Shown here one piece after another: positions 27,989 to 36,435 of a stretch of DNA of 64,000 bases. The position numbers were made by a program, and so were the translations under genes. The first letter of the stretch is position 1. Each line of letters opens with the position of its first letter. The stretch lies in NCBI RefSeq assembly GCF_037893185.1, contig NZ_CP140772.1:5022001-5086000 (forward strand), in the 5' to 3' direction. The notes below the pieces were generated by a model that made no database searches, was not told the DNA's origin, and saw nothing but the letters and a program-made list of their open reading frames with translations. Origin of the DNA: Chitinophaga sp. 180180018-3 (lineage in GTDB: Bacteria; Bacteroidota; Bacteroidia; Chitinophagales; Chitinophagaceae).

Positions 27989-28044
27989 GGAATTAAGCAT
28001 TAAAAAAGAGCGGAGGTTTCCGCTCTTTTTTAATGCTTAATTTC
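27989..28044. repeat. Inverted repeat D, bidirectional terminator, variant of the 3'-end repeat family
   Basis: A 24-bp perfect stem (27991-28014 with 28019-28042) separates convergent susD and kinase genes. The outer arm reads AATTAAGCATT, then a run of six A, then GAGCGGA. It resembles the other family members in AATTAAG and AGAGCG but lacks the common AAACAGAGCGAAG arm. The A/T run next to GC-rich inner arms makes it a normal two-way terminator. It overlaps the stop codon of the kinase. Confidence 0.8.
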
Positions 28045-30148
28045 ACAGCACATGATATGCCAGCACTGGCAGCTCAATCCAGAACGTACTGCCATTACCT
28101 TCACTACTTTCCACCCAAATCCGGCCGCCGTGTGCATCTACGATCTGTTTACAGATAAATAAACCTAATCCAAAAGATTGTTCACCGGAAGTACCACTAC
28201 GTCTGGCGGTTCCTGAAAGGCCGAAGAGATTCTCCTTTATATCATCCGGAATGCCAATGCCATTATCTTTTACAGCTATCAGCACAAGAGCTCCGCTACT
28301 TTCCATGAATACCCGGATAACTCCACCGGAAGGACTGAATTTGATGGCATTGGTAATGAGATTACTGAACACCCGCCACATCTTTTCCCTGTCGCAGGCA
28401 ACGATGGCGGGATGTAAGTCGGCAATAATCGTTTGTCCTTTTTCCTCGGCTTTTTGTTGCAGCAACCCGATGCAGTATTGAATAATAGTGTGTAATTCCG
28501 CAGGTTCTTTATGAATATCGCTGGCAATATCGAGGTTCATCATCTCGCTGATAAGCGTCAGCGAATGAGTGGCAGATTCCCTGATGATAGTGAGCAGTTC
28601 TGAACTGTCGCTGTCGGTGATCGCGCCTGAATCGAGCAAAAGATCTGACAAGGGAATGATCGCTCCAATGGGATTACGCAGATCGTGCGCAACAATTTTC
28701 ATCATTTTTGTATTGTTTTGCTGGCTTTGCTCCAGGGCGCTGAGACTTTCTTCCAGGATTTCATTTTGCGTGGAAATCGTATCGTTCATTGCCTGCAGTT
28801 TCTTAGCATTGGCACGTGCTTTCCTGGCATTAAACCAGACCTGCAGGATAATACCCAGAGCAAATACGAAGAATAGCAGAGAAATGATGAGATAGGCGTT
28901 TTTTACTTCATCCTGTTTCTTTAATAACTTCAATTCATAATCCCTGGCCAGGAAATCGAATTGCTGTTGGGTGTTCACACTACTAAGCGGATTGTTAACA
29001 TTGTCCAGTGAATCTTTCATCCGGAGATAATTACGAGCAAGGCTTAACGCAGTTGACGGCCGATTTTTCAACTCGTAATACTGAGATTGGAGATTCAGCA
29101 ACCAAAGCTTGCTGCCAGCATTGGGAAATGAATCCAGAGAGGATTGCAGTTTTTCCATCCATGCATGTGCTTCGTCGTATCTTCTTTGGCTAAGCAACAT
29201 GCTGATTAATTTGTTAATGGTGCTTTGCGCATTCCCCATTTCACATTCTTTTCGCAGATTAATCTGAATGTTTGCTTTATATAGATTTTCAGCCTGGGAA
29301 GTGTCGCCGGCTTTCAAAAGTTCATCTGCTTTATTACCGTAAACAACTCCTCTGGACACTTGCATATTTCTTTCCCGCTCCGGCATGCCTTTAAAAACCG
29401 GTTCGAACAGTTGAATATATCTTAGCGTACTGTCATAGTAAAATAAGGCGCTGTCGCTTCGATTGATTTGACTAAAACACAGTGCGATATTATCCAACTG
29501 GCCCTGCTGATATCGAAACCGATAAAATGTATCCGGGGCACAGGCCTGCAGATTTAGAAAAGTTGCCCGGAAATAGGGAACTGCATCAGGGAATAGTTTC
29601 TGACGATAGTATACCATGGCAATTCGTCCGTTAAACTCACTAAACGTGCAGGTATCCCCTGATTTCTGAATGTAATCTCTGCCCTGGAAATAGTACGTAA
29701 TGGCATCGGCAAGTTTCAGTTTCTCCCGGAGTATATCACCCCGGCATAGTATGGCAAGGCCATACATTTTAGAACAGGCGGGCTCGTTTTTATAATCAGC
29801 CAGGATGTTCAGAATGCTGTCGATATATATATTACCCATATCCGGATCCCGTCGGTCCAGCCAATAATGCTCCAGCTTAAAGTAGTATTTTTTTGAGATG
29901 TCCAGCGGACTGGGGTCGGGGAAAGCGTCATACGCCGAATCAATGCGGCGGAAGGCTTCCTGATACTGATTGGATGTATATACCCGAAGTCCGTTAATAA
30001 AGGGATCGAAATAAGCCGAATGATCTGCCATCTGTTTATGCGATTGGTTACAGGCAGTTGTCAGTAAGAACCATAAATACAATAAAGCCAACGCATACAG
30101 GGAACCTAATCCGGAAGATTTTCTATAGCTGTGTTCCAGTCTATACAT
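28043..30148 (-). CDS. TPR-containing sensor histidine kinase, lipoprotein-like N-terminus
   Basis: The 701-residue protein has a lipoprotein-like signal (FLLTTAC, Cys33), an extracytoplasmic TPR-like helical region (about 40-400), one membrane segment (417-440), a coiled linker, a HisKA domain with phospho-acceptor His488 in VAHDLRNPIGA, and a HATPase_c domain with DNGIGIP and FGLGL. It lacks a receiver or DNA-binding domain, so a separate response regulator is needed; none lies next to it. From the membrane segment on it aligns without gaps with the kinase at 53974-56085. Both sit next to susD, which suggests they sense the state of the neighbouring SusC/SusD system. Confidence 0.93.
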   Translation of the reverse strand: MYRLEHSYRKSSGLGSLYALALLYLWFLLTTACNQSHKQMADHSAYFDPFINGLRVYTSNQYQEAFRRIDSAYDAFPDPSPLDISKKYYFKLEHYWLDRRDPDMGNIYIDSILNILADYKNEPACSKMYGLAILCRGDILREKLKLADAITYYFQGRDYIQKSGDTCTFSEFNGRIAMVYYRQKLFPDAVPYFRATFLNLQACAPDTFYRFRYQQGQLDNIALCFSQINRSDSALFYYDSTLRYIQLFEPVFKGMPERERNMQVSRGVVYGNKADELLKAGDTSQAENLYKANIQINLRKECEMGNAQSTINKLISMLLSQRRYDEAHAWMEKLQSSLDSFPNAGSKLWLLNLQSQYYELKNRPSTALSLARNYLRMKDSLDNVNNPLSSVNTQQQFDFLARDYELKLLKKQDEVKNAYLIISLLFFVFALGIILQVWFNARKARANAKKLQAMNDTISTQNEILEESLSALEQSQQNNTKMMKIVAHDLRNPIGAIIPLSDLLLDSGAITDSDSSELLTIIRESATHSLTLISEMMNLDIASDIHKEPAELHTIIQYCIGLLQQKAEEKGQTIIADLHPAIVACDREKMWRVFSNLITNAIKFSPSGGVIRVFMESSGALVLIAVKDNGIGIPDDIKENLFGLSGTARRSGTSGEQSFGLGLFICKQIVDAHGGRIWVESSEGNGSTFWIELPVLAYHVL

Positions 30149-30719
30149 AGTAGGTTTATATCGGTTAAAAATTGACAGTATAAGGGAATATCTCTACCCG
30201 CGATTAATAAAGCAGATCACTACGCTGATATTCTAATGCTATTCTGGATTTCACTGACCACTTATTAACCTGCGAAAATTTTAAACCTGGTACACCATTA
30301 AGCATTAGTGTTGGAAGACTGAATCTCCAATACCTACTAATATAAACAAACTGTCTGATTTTCAGAGGTTTTATATTTATAGTCAGGTCAAAATAGATAT
30401 CAAAATTACCGCAACCTTTACCCAATGTAGTCTGTAGCTTATTTCTAAAAGAAGGCGACGGAATTCATTGGTTCCCGGACGTACCATCTATCAGGTCCGC
30501 AGTTTAATTCCTGACAGCGCCGGCATTCCGTCTGTTACTATGTGCGTGCGCCCCGGTGCGCATGCCCCGTGGGTCCGGATGCGCATGACACACTAGTTGC
30601 TGATTTTCAGCTTATCACCAACAGGCTGTAATCCCGCTGTAAATCAGCTTTCAGGACAAGTAGCCGGCGTTGTCTTTTCAGCCAAATAAAAAACAAACAA
30701 CCCAAAATCCTAAAATAAA
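30149..30719. other. Gene-less region between kinase and ArsR operon
   Basis: About 570 bases hold no credible gene; the frames present lack coding signs. Most is AT-rich, but 30541-30590 is a GC-rich patch with two near-copies of CCGG(A)TGCGCATG (30553-30564 and 30575-30587). It may contain the kinase promoter at its left end. No tRNA or ncRNA signature was seen. Confidence 0.5.
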
Positions 30720-30771
30720 TTTGCCAAACCAAATGGTTATATATAACTTTACCAAACCAAATGGTTATATA
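30720..30771 (+). promoter_or_regulatory. ArsR operon promoter with twin operator
   Basis: TTTG at 30720-30723 and TAACTTTA at 30744-30751 with a 20-base spacer fit the Bacteroidota -33/-7 promoter (one mismatch in the -7 box). A 20-base direct repeat, CCAAACCAAATGGTTATATA, occurs at 30724-30743 and 30752-30771. Each copy contains AACC-AAAT-GGTT, an inverted repeat (30727-30738 and 30755-30766, 28 bases apart). One lies inside the promoter spacer and the other over the expected start, the layout of autorepression by ArsR. Confidence 0.7.
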
Positions 30772-30804
30772 AATAACTTCTTTGTAAAAAACAACGATAA
30801 GAAC

Positions 30805-31116
30805 ATGCTCGCTCGCAGAGACGTATTCCAGGCAATTGCCGATCCTACCCGCAGGGCCATTATAGGGCTGCTTGCAGGACAAACCATGACTTTAAACGGT
30901 GTTGCTGAGAATTTCAGCATGAGCCAGCCTGCCATCTCCAAACACATGCGTATACTTACCGAATGTGGATTGGTAGTGATGATCAAACAGGGCCGGGAAA
31001 AGCACTGCAGCGCCAATTTTGCAGCGTTACGGGAAGTGGCCGACTGGACAGCTCAATACCGCTCCTTCTGGAATAACAAACTGGATAAACTGGAGCACCT
31101 GCTGAAAGAAAAATAA
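30805..31116 (+). CDS. ArsR/SmtB family transcriptional repressor
   Basis: The 103-residue protein starts RRDVFQAIADPTRRAII, a hallmark of the ArsR group that sits with SRPBCC genes, and has the winged HTH (GVAENFSMSQPAISKHMRIL, about residues 32-50) and wing VMIKQGREKHCSAN. It lacks the metal-binding CxC, so it likely does not sense metal. An open frame starts at 30670, but residues before 30805 run through the operator and do not look coding. It leads an operon with two SRPBCC genes and probably represses it through the twin sites upstream. Confidence 0.92.
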   Translation: MLARRDVFQAIADPTRRAIIGLLAGQTMTLNGVAENFSMSQPAISKHMRILTECGLVVMIKQGREKHCSANFAALREVADWTAQYRSFWNNKLDKLEHLLKEK

Positions 31117-31143
31117 GTATTCATCCAATAAAACAAATCCATC

Positions 31144-31593
31144 ATGGCAGAACCGTATGTAAAAGCAGAGATGCTTATCAGAAAACCCGCCAGAGAAGTT
31201 TTCCAGGCTTTTATTGATCCGGAGATCACAAAGAATTTCTGGTTCACTAAAGGAAGCGGTAAACTGGAAACCGGAAAAACTGTTACCTGGGAATGGGAAA
31301 TGTATGGCGTTTCCTCTACCGTAACGGTAAAAGAGATCGTACCAAATGAGAAGATTGCTATCGATTGGGGCAATCCCGCTACCCACGTGGATTTCGTGTT
31401 CCAGTCGTTCAGTGATGACAGTACCTATGTGGTGGTTACCAATTACGGTCTGAAATCAACAAACGAAGCACTGTTCAGGGAAATAAATGACCTCACCGGC
31501 GGATTCACTACGGTACTCGACGGCCTGAAAGCCTACCTGGAACATAACATCCGCTTAAACCTGATAGGAGATAAATTTCCTCAAAAAAAATAA
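31144..31593 (+). CDS. SRPBCC (AHSA1-like) family protein
   Basis: The 149-residue protein has the START/Bet v 1-like fold of the AHSA1 group: VKAEMLIRKPAREVFQAFID at the start, the conserved FWFTKGSGKLETGKTVTWEW strand region, and a final amphipathic helix (LNDLTGGFTTVLDGLKAYLE-like, near 118-138). Such proteins bind hydrophobic ligands or act on Hsp90-like partners; ArsR-linked members are usually of unknown role. It follows arsR by 27 bases and is followed by a second SRPBCC gene after 12 bases. Confidence 0.9.
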   Translation: MAEPYVKAEMLIRKPAREVFQAFIDPEITKNFWFTKGSGKLETGKTVTWEWEMYGVSSTVTVKEIVPNEKIAIDWGNPATHVDFVFQSFSDDSTYVVVTNYGLKSTNEALFREINDLTGGFTTVLDGLKAYLEHNIRLNLIGDKFPQKK

Positions 31594-31605
31594 AAACCTG
31601 TAAAG

Positions 31606-32133
31606 ATGGAAAAATATGGTAAGATGACGGCACCGGGTACCCTTGTATTTGAACGGCTCCTGCCCGGGCCTGTCGAAAAAGTATGGGCTTACCTCACCGA
31701 ATCTGAAAAGAGAGGTAAATGGCTCGCCAAAGGAGAAATGGAATTGTTTGAAGGCGGAAAAGTAACACTGGAATTCCTCCACAGCGATTTGAGTCCGGAT
31801 ACAAACGACCCCATTCCCGAAAAGTACAAAAGCATGGAACATGGAGCAAGTTCCACCGGCACCGTGTTGAAAATCTCCCCGCCCCACCTGCTTGCATTCA
31901 CCTGGGAAAGTAATTCGGATGTAACGTTTGAGCTGAAAGAGCAGGGCGAAAAAGTACTGTTACGACTCACTCACCGCAACCTTGTTGGCAGTAAAGATAT
32001 CCGCGTTGAAACTGCAAGCGGCTGGCATACACATCTGGGTGTACTGGTGGCCAACCTGGAAGCAACCACTCCTGCCGGCTTCTGGAAAACACATATGAAA
32101 CTGGAACAGGAATACGAACAAATGCTTTCATAA
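31606..32133 (+). CDS. SRPBCC (AHSA1-like) family protein, second copy
   Basis: The 175-residue protein again has the AHSA1-like fold: LVFERLLPGPVEKVWAYLTE at the start, a KWLAKGEMELFEGGKVTLEF core, and a C-terminal helix around GWHTHLGVLVANLEA. It differs clearly from the first copy (it is longer, with a larger middle loop), so the two are not recent duplicates. It is the last gene of the ArsR unit, converging on the minus-strand hypothetical gene with only 10 bases between the stops. Confidence 0.9.
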   Translation: MEKYGKMTAPGTLVFERLLPGPVEKVWAYLTESEKRGKWLAKGEMELFEGGKVTLEFLHSDLSPDTNDPIPEKYKSMEHGASSTGTVLKISPPHLLAFTWESNSDVTFELKEQGEKVLLRLTHRNLVGSKDIRVETASGWHTHLGVLVANLEATTPAGFWKTHMKLEQEYEQMLS

Positions 32134-32143
32134 CCTTAGTGTC

Positions 32144-33253
32144 TTACATACTGCGCTGCAGGATAATTATTTCGCCGGGACCCCCTTCATTCGAATTAGG
32201 CCGGAACACGAGCGCATAAGCGCTGTTATCCTGCATCGCAGCATCCGCCAGTACTGCAGCCTTATTCCTTACACGGATGACAGCATTACTCACCAGATCG
32301 GTGTACAGGCCGTCTGCATTGTTTTGCAGAAAACATTCCACCACACGCTGCTCCCGGATCAATATCCATCCGTTCCCTTTTTCATGCGTGAACCGGATGA
32401 GGAAACTGTTGTTTCCCAACGCTGTTGCCGGCCAGGTCGAGTAAAAGTCCAGGCCGGTTTCAAGCAGGGGGATGCTGTTCATGGTGCCATCTGCACTGAT
32501 CTCACAGATCCCTGCTGCACCACCTTTGCCGGTATAAAACAACCGGATCGTATCGTTGCTGCTTACCGAAAGAAATTCAAATTGCGCCGGGCGTAGCGTT
32601 AATTGGGCCGACGATAATATCTTCCCTGCTGTATCCATTGTCCTTAATAACAATCCGCCTGCATGGCGACAAAGCAGGTATGTTTTATCATTTGCCACTA
32701 TCGCCTTATTCCGCTGTGGCATATCTACCTTTATTTCTTTCTTCTTCTTTACCTGCCCGTTTTCAAAATTCAATACCAGCAGCTTATCGGGTTTCTTATC
32801 TGAAAATACTTCGTCCATCCAGCTCAACACCTGCTGTCCGATTGTGCCTATGAACTTCCCTGCAAAAGGCCTCCCGGGCTTCAGTGGCGTAACATTGTCC
32901 CGCCCTGAAACCGGCAGGAAGGTCTCCAGTTCCTTATCGGGGTGATAGGGAGTTACAGACAGCCACAACGCCCCATCCGGTGCATGAAACACGGATGGCA
33001 GCATTCCGGCAGTTTCGTGCATCACCTTTACAATATTCCCGTTCGAATCCACTACGGCATAAAGTATATCGTACCCTCCTGTGGCCTTATACGCATGAAA
33101 GGTGACAAAGAGCTGGTCTTTTTCTCCGGATACCGCTTCCGTCAGCGACAGTTGATGATACTTTCCTGCAGGTCTGATTTCAATTAACCGTCCTTTCTCC
33201 AGCGGTGTAATGGCAACAACAATGGCATTCTCCACATGCAGCAATTCGTCCAT
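32144..33253 (-). CDS. Hypothetical beta-rich protein
   Basis: I do not recognise a family. The 369 residues are beta-rich with recurrent Asp-Gly turns (YAVVDSNGNIVK, FHAPDGALWLSV, RTMDTAGKILSS, EISADGTMNSI), suggesting a beta-propeller-like fold. No signal peptide or membrane span is visible. Its start is 168 bases from the divergent tetR, and the first TetR operator lies between, so TetR may control it too. It is convergent with the second SRPBCC gene. Confidence 0.65.
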   Translation of the reverse strand: MDELLHVENAIVVAITPLEKGRLIEIRPAGKYHQLSLTEAVSGEKDQLFVTFHAYKATGGYDILYAVVDSNGNIVKVMHETAGMLPSVFHAPDGALWLSVTPYHPDKELETFLPVSGRDNVTPLKPGRPFAGKFIGTIGQQVLSWMDEVFSDKKPDKLLVLNFENGQVKKKKEIKVDMPQRNKAIVANDKTYLLCRHAGGLLLRTMDTAGKILSSAQLTLRPAQFEFLSVSSNDTIRLFYTGKGGAAGICEISADGTMNSIPLLETGLDFYSTWPATALGNNSFLIRFTHEKGNGWILIREQRVVECFLQNNADGLYTDLVSNAVIRVRNKAAVLADAAMQDNSAYALVFRPNSNEGGPGEIIILQRSM

Positions 33254-33360
33254 AGTGTACTTATTTTAGGCAGATGTGAGTAAACACATTGCGGGTTAAT
33301 AACAGTGTCCAATATACGAATTCTTCCAAAGGCAAAAGGTATTGTCTGCCTGGTTTCAAT

Positions 33361-33384
33361 TTTTAGATAGATCTCTCTATTTTT
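33361..33384. promoter_or_regulatory. TetR operator candidate 1
   Basis: Inner TAGATA-GATC-TCTCTA is an inverted repeat with one broken pair (8-bp half-sites TAGATAGA and TCTCTCTA). It aligns base for base with the 24-bp sites at 34004 and 34995. It lies between tetR and the divergent hypothetical gene, and just upstream of a TATATTTA -7-like box (33397-33404). Confidence 0.65.
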
Positions 33385-33421
33385 AAAAATCTTCCTATAT
33401 TTACTCCCGAAATTGACGCGC

Positions 33422-33985
33422 ATGCAGAAAAAATTAAAAGTAAAGGACCGGATATTGCTGGTGGCGGCAGAACTGTTTTCCCGCCAGGGATACACGCAAA
33501 CCGGCATTAACCAGATCATTGCCGAAGCCGATATCGCTATTGGTTCCCTATATAACCACTTCCCTTCCAAAAACGATCTGCTGCTGGCTTACCTGCAAAA
33601 GCTGGAAAACGAATGGTTTGAAGGGTTCGATAAATTCATTCAGGGTATCGATAATCCGAAAGAAAAGATCCTGAAGTATGTGGATTTCCGGATTGCGCAT
33701 CAGCTGAAAACTGATTACTGTGGCTGCCCTTTCATCAAAATCATCGCGCAGGTAGGCGCCCGCGAAGAAAAGGTGCAGCAGATGGTGGAAGGCCATAAAA
33801 ATAAACAAAAGGCCATGCTGTATAGTTTCTTCAAGCAACTCCCCAACGAAGGCAACCTCGACAGGAAAATGCTGTCAGACAACTGCTTCATGATGGTGGA
33901 AGGCGCTGTTGTCAGCACTACGATTGCCCGCAATACCCAGGCACTCGAAAACGTAAAGAAATTTATCAGGAAAACACTTTCCTGA
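33422..33985 (+). CDS. TetR/AcrR family transcriptional repressor
   Basis: The 187-residue protein has the TetR HTH at its N-terminus (LVAAELFSRQGYTQTGINQI and IAIGSLYNHFPSKNDLLLAY, about residues 14-52), with a C-terminal helical ligand domain rich in charged residues. The start at 33422 (ATG) was preferred to a TTG 9 bases earlier. A Cys-rich stretch (KTDYCGCPFIKI) typical of the YxaF/LmrA-like group lies in the ligand domain. It leads a run with a haloalkane-dehalogenase-like hydrolase and an MFS exporter; each gene is preceded by a copy of the same inverted repeat. Confidence 0.92.
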   Translation: MQKKLKVKDRILLVAAELFSRQGYTQTGINQIIAEADIAIGSLYNHFPSKNDLLLAYLQKLENEWFEGFDKFIQGIDNPKEKILKYVDFRIAHQLKTDYCGCPFIKIIAQVGAREEKVQQMVEGHKNKQKAMLYSFFKQLPNEGNLDRKMLSDNCFMMVEGAVVSTTIARNTQALENVKKFIRKTLS

Positions 33986-34003
33986 TTTTTTTTGCACAGT
34001 AAT

Positions 34004-34027
34004 AAAATAGATATATCTATCTATTTT
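34004..34027. promoter_or_regulatory. TetR operator candidate 2
   Basis: The arms AAAATAGATA and TATCTATTTT are perfect inverted repeats of 10 bp around a 4-base spacer. A perfect 14-bp palindrome, ATAGATATATCTAT, lies within (34007-34020). It sits between tetR and the hydrolase gene, 25 bases before the hydrolase ATG. Confidence 0.75.
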
Positions 34028-34052
34028 AAAACATTAATTTAAATCTGAAAAC

Positions 34053-34976
34053 ATGATACCCGCTAACGAAACCTTTCATGGAACATTTCCATTTGCGCCT
34101 CATTTCAGTACCGCACCCGGATTCCGTATGCATTATGCAGATGAAGGCAGCGGTCCGGTGGTGCTTTGCCTGCACGGAGAACCAACATGGGGCTACCTCT
34201 TCCGGCATCTTATCGCGCAGCTTTCCCACAGCTATCGCGTGATTGTTCCCGATCATATGGGCTTCGGGAAAAGTGAAACACCAGGCAACCGCAGCTACTG
34301 GCTGCAGGATCACATCCTCAACATCGAACAATTTGTGCTGGATCTCGATCTGCAACAGATCACCCTCGTGCTGCACGATTTCGGTGGGCCGGTAGGCATG
34401 GGCCTCGCCGCCAGGCATCCTGAACGAATCGCGCGCGTGATCAATGTCAACGGCCCCGCTCCTTTCGGTCAGCCCAGCCTCCCGCAACGCTTTGCAGCCA
34501 ACCTCGAAGATTCGCCCTGGTTCAGGTGGATAATGGCCGCTCATCCACACGGTAAACTGGAAACAATACTGAACGAAATACATTACAACATACTCAGTAC
34601 CCTGAAACTAAACGGATTCGAACGCAACGAACTGATAACCGATACCTGGCTGGAAGCCTACCGCGCGCCTTTCCTTACAGCGGCCGACTGCCGCGGGGTG
34701 CTGGGATGGGCCAAAGGCATCGCCACCGGTCAACATGTTTTCGAAACACCCTCCGAAAAAGCCCGGAACATCATCAGCGCATTGCCTGCTTTAGCCATCT
34801 GGGGTATGGCCGACCAAACCGTACAGGGCAAACATTTCCTGCCACTCATCCGTGAAACATTCCCCAACGGTCAGATATACGAACTCCCGGGCGTAGGCCA
34901 CTACAGCCCTGAAGATGATCCCGAAACCATCGGCCTGCTGATCCGCCAGTTTCTTTCACTTACTGCAAAAAATTAA
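34053..34976 (+). CDS. Alpha/beta hydrolase, haloalkane-dehalogenase-like
   Basis: The 307-residue protein has the haloalkane-dehalogenase start HGEPTW (residues 41-46), the nucleophile Asp109 in LVLHDFGGPVGMG, an acid in WGMADQTV (Asp254) and His283 in GVGHYSPED. Dehalogenases normally have Trp right after the nucleophile as a halide ligand; here it is Phe110. So halide binding may be weak, and an epoxide-hydrolase- or esterase-like activity is possible. Located between tetR and an exporter, each with the same operator, it probably takes part in detoxifying the TetR inducer. Confidence 0.88.
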   Translation: MIPANETFHGTFPFAPHFSTAPGFRMHYADEGSGPVVLCLHGEPTWGYLFRHLIAQLSHSYRVIVPDHMGFGKSETPGNRSYWLQDHILNIEQFVLDLDLQQITLVLHDFGGPVGMGLAARHPERIARVINVNGPAPFGQPSLPQRFAANLEDSPWFRWIMAAHPHGKLETILNEIHYNILSTLKLNGFERNELITDTWLEAYRAPFLTAADCRGVLGWAKGIATGQHVFETPSEKARNIISALPALAIWGMADQTVQGKHFLPLIRETFPNGQIYELPGVGHYSPEDDPETIGLLIRQFLSLTAKN

Positions 34977-34994
34977 CCGCTATTTTTTTTCTTT

Positions 34995-35018
34995 AAAATA
35001 GATAGAATTATCTATATT
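34995..35018. promoter_or_regulatory. TetR operator candidate 3
   Basis: Arms AAAATAGATA and TATCTATATT around the 4-base spacer GAAT give the same site as at 34004 with one broken pair. It ends 4 bases before the MFS start codon, so bound TetR would also block ribosome access or a leaderless start. Confidence 0.7.
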
Positions 35019-35022
35019 ATAT

Positions 35023-36435
35023 ATGGAAACAAGAACTTCACGGTGGATATCCATGCTTATTGTATCGTCGGCCATTTTCCTGGCTGTACTGGATATATTC
35101 ATTGTCAACGTAGCCCTGCCCTCCATTAAAAAGGGCATCAACGGAACCAACGGCGAGCTGCAACTGGTGATCGCTATTTACCTGCTGGGATATTCCTGCT
35201 TTCTCATCACCGGCGGCCGGCTGGGAGATTATTATGGCAGGAAAAAAATCTTCATCACCGGCATGTTGCTGTTCACTGTCAGCTCCTGTATCTGCGGTCT
35301 GTCGCAAACCGGCTGGCAGCTAAACCTGGCCCGCTTCTTCCAGGGCATCAGCGCGGCGCTGATGACGCCACAGGGAGTATCCTACATCCAGGTGCTGTTC
35401 CCCGAATCCAGGGAACGTATGAAAGCACTTGGCATTTATGGCATCATCGCCGGCTCCGCCTCGGTGATCGGGCAATTCCTCGGCGGCCTGTTACCCGACA
35501 CCCATTTCACGATCGACGGCTGGCGGCTCATCTTCTTTATCAATCTCCCGGTAGGCATCATTGCATTGCTGATGGCCGGTTTCTTCCTGAAAGAAACCAA
35601 CAGAGACACCTCCCGGCAATTCGATTACGGCGGTGTAGCCTTACTCACACCCGCTCTCTTCTGCCTGATATACCCGGTGATACAAGGGCGCGAGCTGGGC
35701 TGGCCCGCCTGGAGTATACTGCTCCTCGTAGTTTCAGTTGTATTGTTCATCATTTTTGCACGTAACCAGCAACGGAAACTCCACGAGGACAAAGCACCAC
35801 TCATCAACGCCCGGCTGTTTCATCTGAAAGATTTTCGTATAGGCCTGATCGCTACCATCTTTTATTTCCTGGTACAGGAACCCTATTTCCTGATCAGCGG
35901 CGTATTCTTTCAGGACGGACTAACTATTAGCTCCTCCACGGCCGGCTACTACTTTGTATTCCAGGGGATCGGGTATGTGATAGCCTCTATACTGTCAGTA
36001 AAGCTGCTGAATCATTTTGGCAAAAGAGTATTACAAACCGGCATCGTTATTATGATTGTCTCGCTGCTGCTACACGTAGCATTCCTGACCACGCCGCAGG
36101 CGGGTACACTTACGTTCGGCAGTATCCTGTTCCTGTACGGACTTGGTTGCGGTTCCGTGTTACCCTCTCTGTTGGCATTCTCTCTGAAAGGGATCCCGCA
36201 TGAATTTGCAGGCGCGGCATCCGGTACGTATTATACGGTTCAGCAATCGGCTATTGCGCTGGGTGCGGGTACTGTTGGTGGTATCTTTTTTTATTTCGTA
36301 GGTCATTCACCGTTAGTAGCCGATTATATAGCAGCTTACAAAGCGGCCCTTTATATCAGCAGCGCATTGCTGCTGGTGGTACTGGTTTGCCTGGCATTGT
36401 TACCGGATACGGTGAGAATGAAGAATATGGAATGA
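35023..36435 (+). CDS. MFS multidrug exporter (DHA2-like, EmrB/QacA type)
   Basis: The 470-residue protein has about 14 membrane segments, motif D1-like LDIFIVNVALPSI near the first helix, motif A-like GGRLGDYYGRKKIF (near 64-78), and motif C-like GQFLGGLLPD. It should export drugs with proton antiport. Its start codon follows the third TetR operator by 4 bases. The last residues MKNME run into the left end of an inverted repeat, so the repeat may have changed the C-terminus. Confidence 0.92.
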   Translation: METRTSRWISMLIVSSAIFLAVLDIFIVNVALPSIKKGINGTNGELQLVIAIYLLGYSCFLITGGRLGDYYGRKKIFITGMLLFTVSSCICGLSQTGWQLNLARFFQGISAALMTPQGVSYIQVLFPESRERMKALGIYGIIAGSASVIGQFLGGLLPDTHFTIDGWRLIFFINLPVGIIALLMAGFFLKETNRDTSRQFDYGGVALLTPALFCLIYPVIQGRELGWPAWSILLLVVSVVLFIIFARNQQRKLHEDKAPLINARLFHLKDFRIGLIATIFYFLVQEPYFLISGVFFQDGLTISSSTAGYYFVFQGIGYVIASILSVKLLNHFGKRVLQTGIVIMIVSLLLHVAFLTTPQAGTLTFGSILFLYGLGCGSVLPSLLAFSLKGIPHEFAGAASGTYYTVQQSAIALGAGTVGGIFFYFVGHSPLVADYIAAYKAALYISSALLLVVLVCLALLPDTVRMKNME

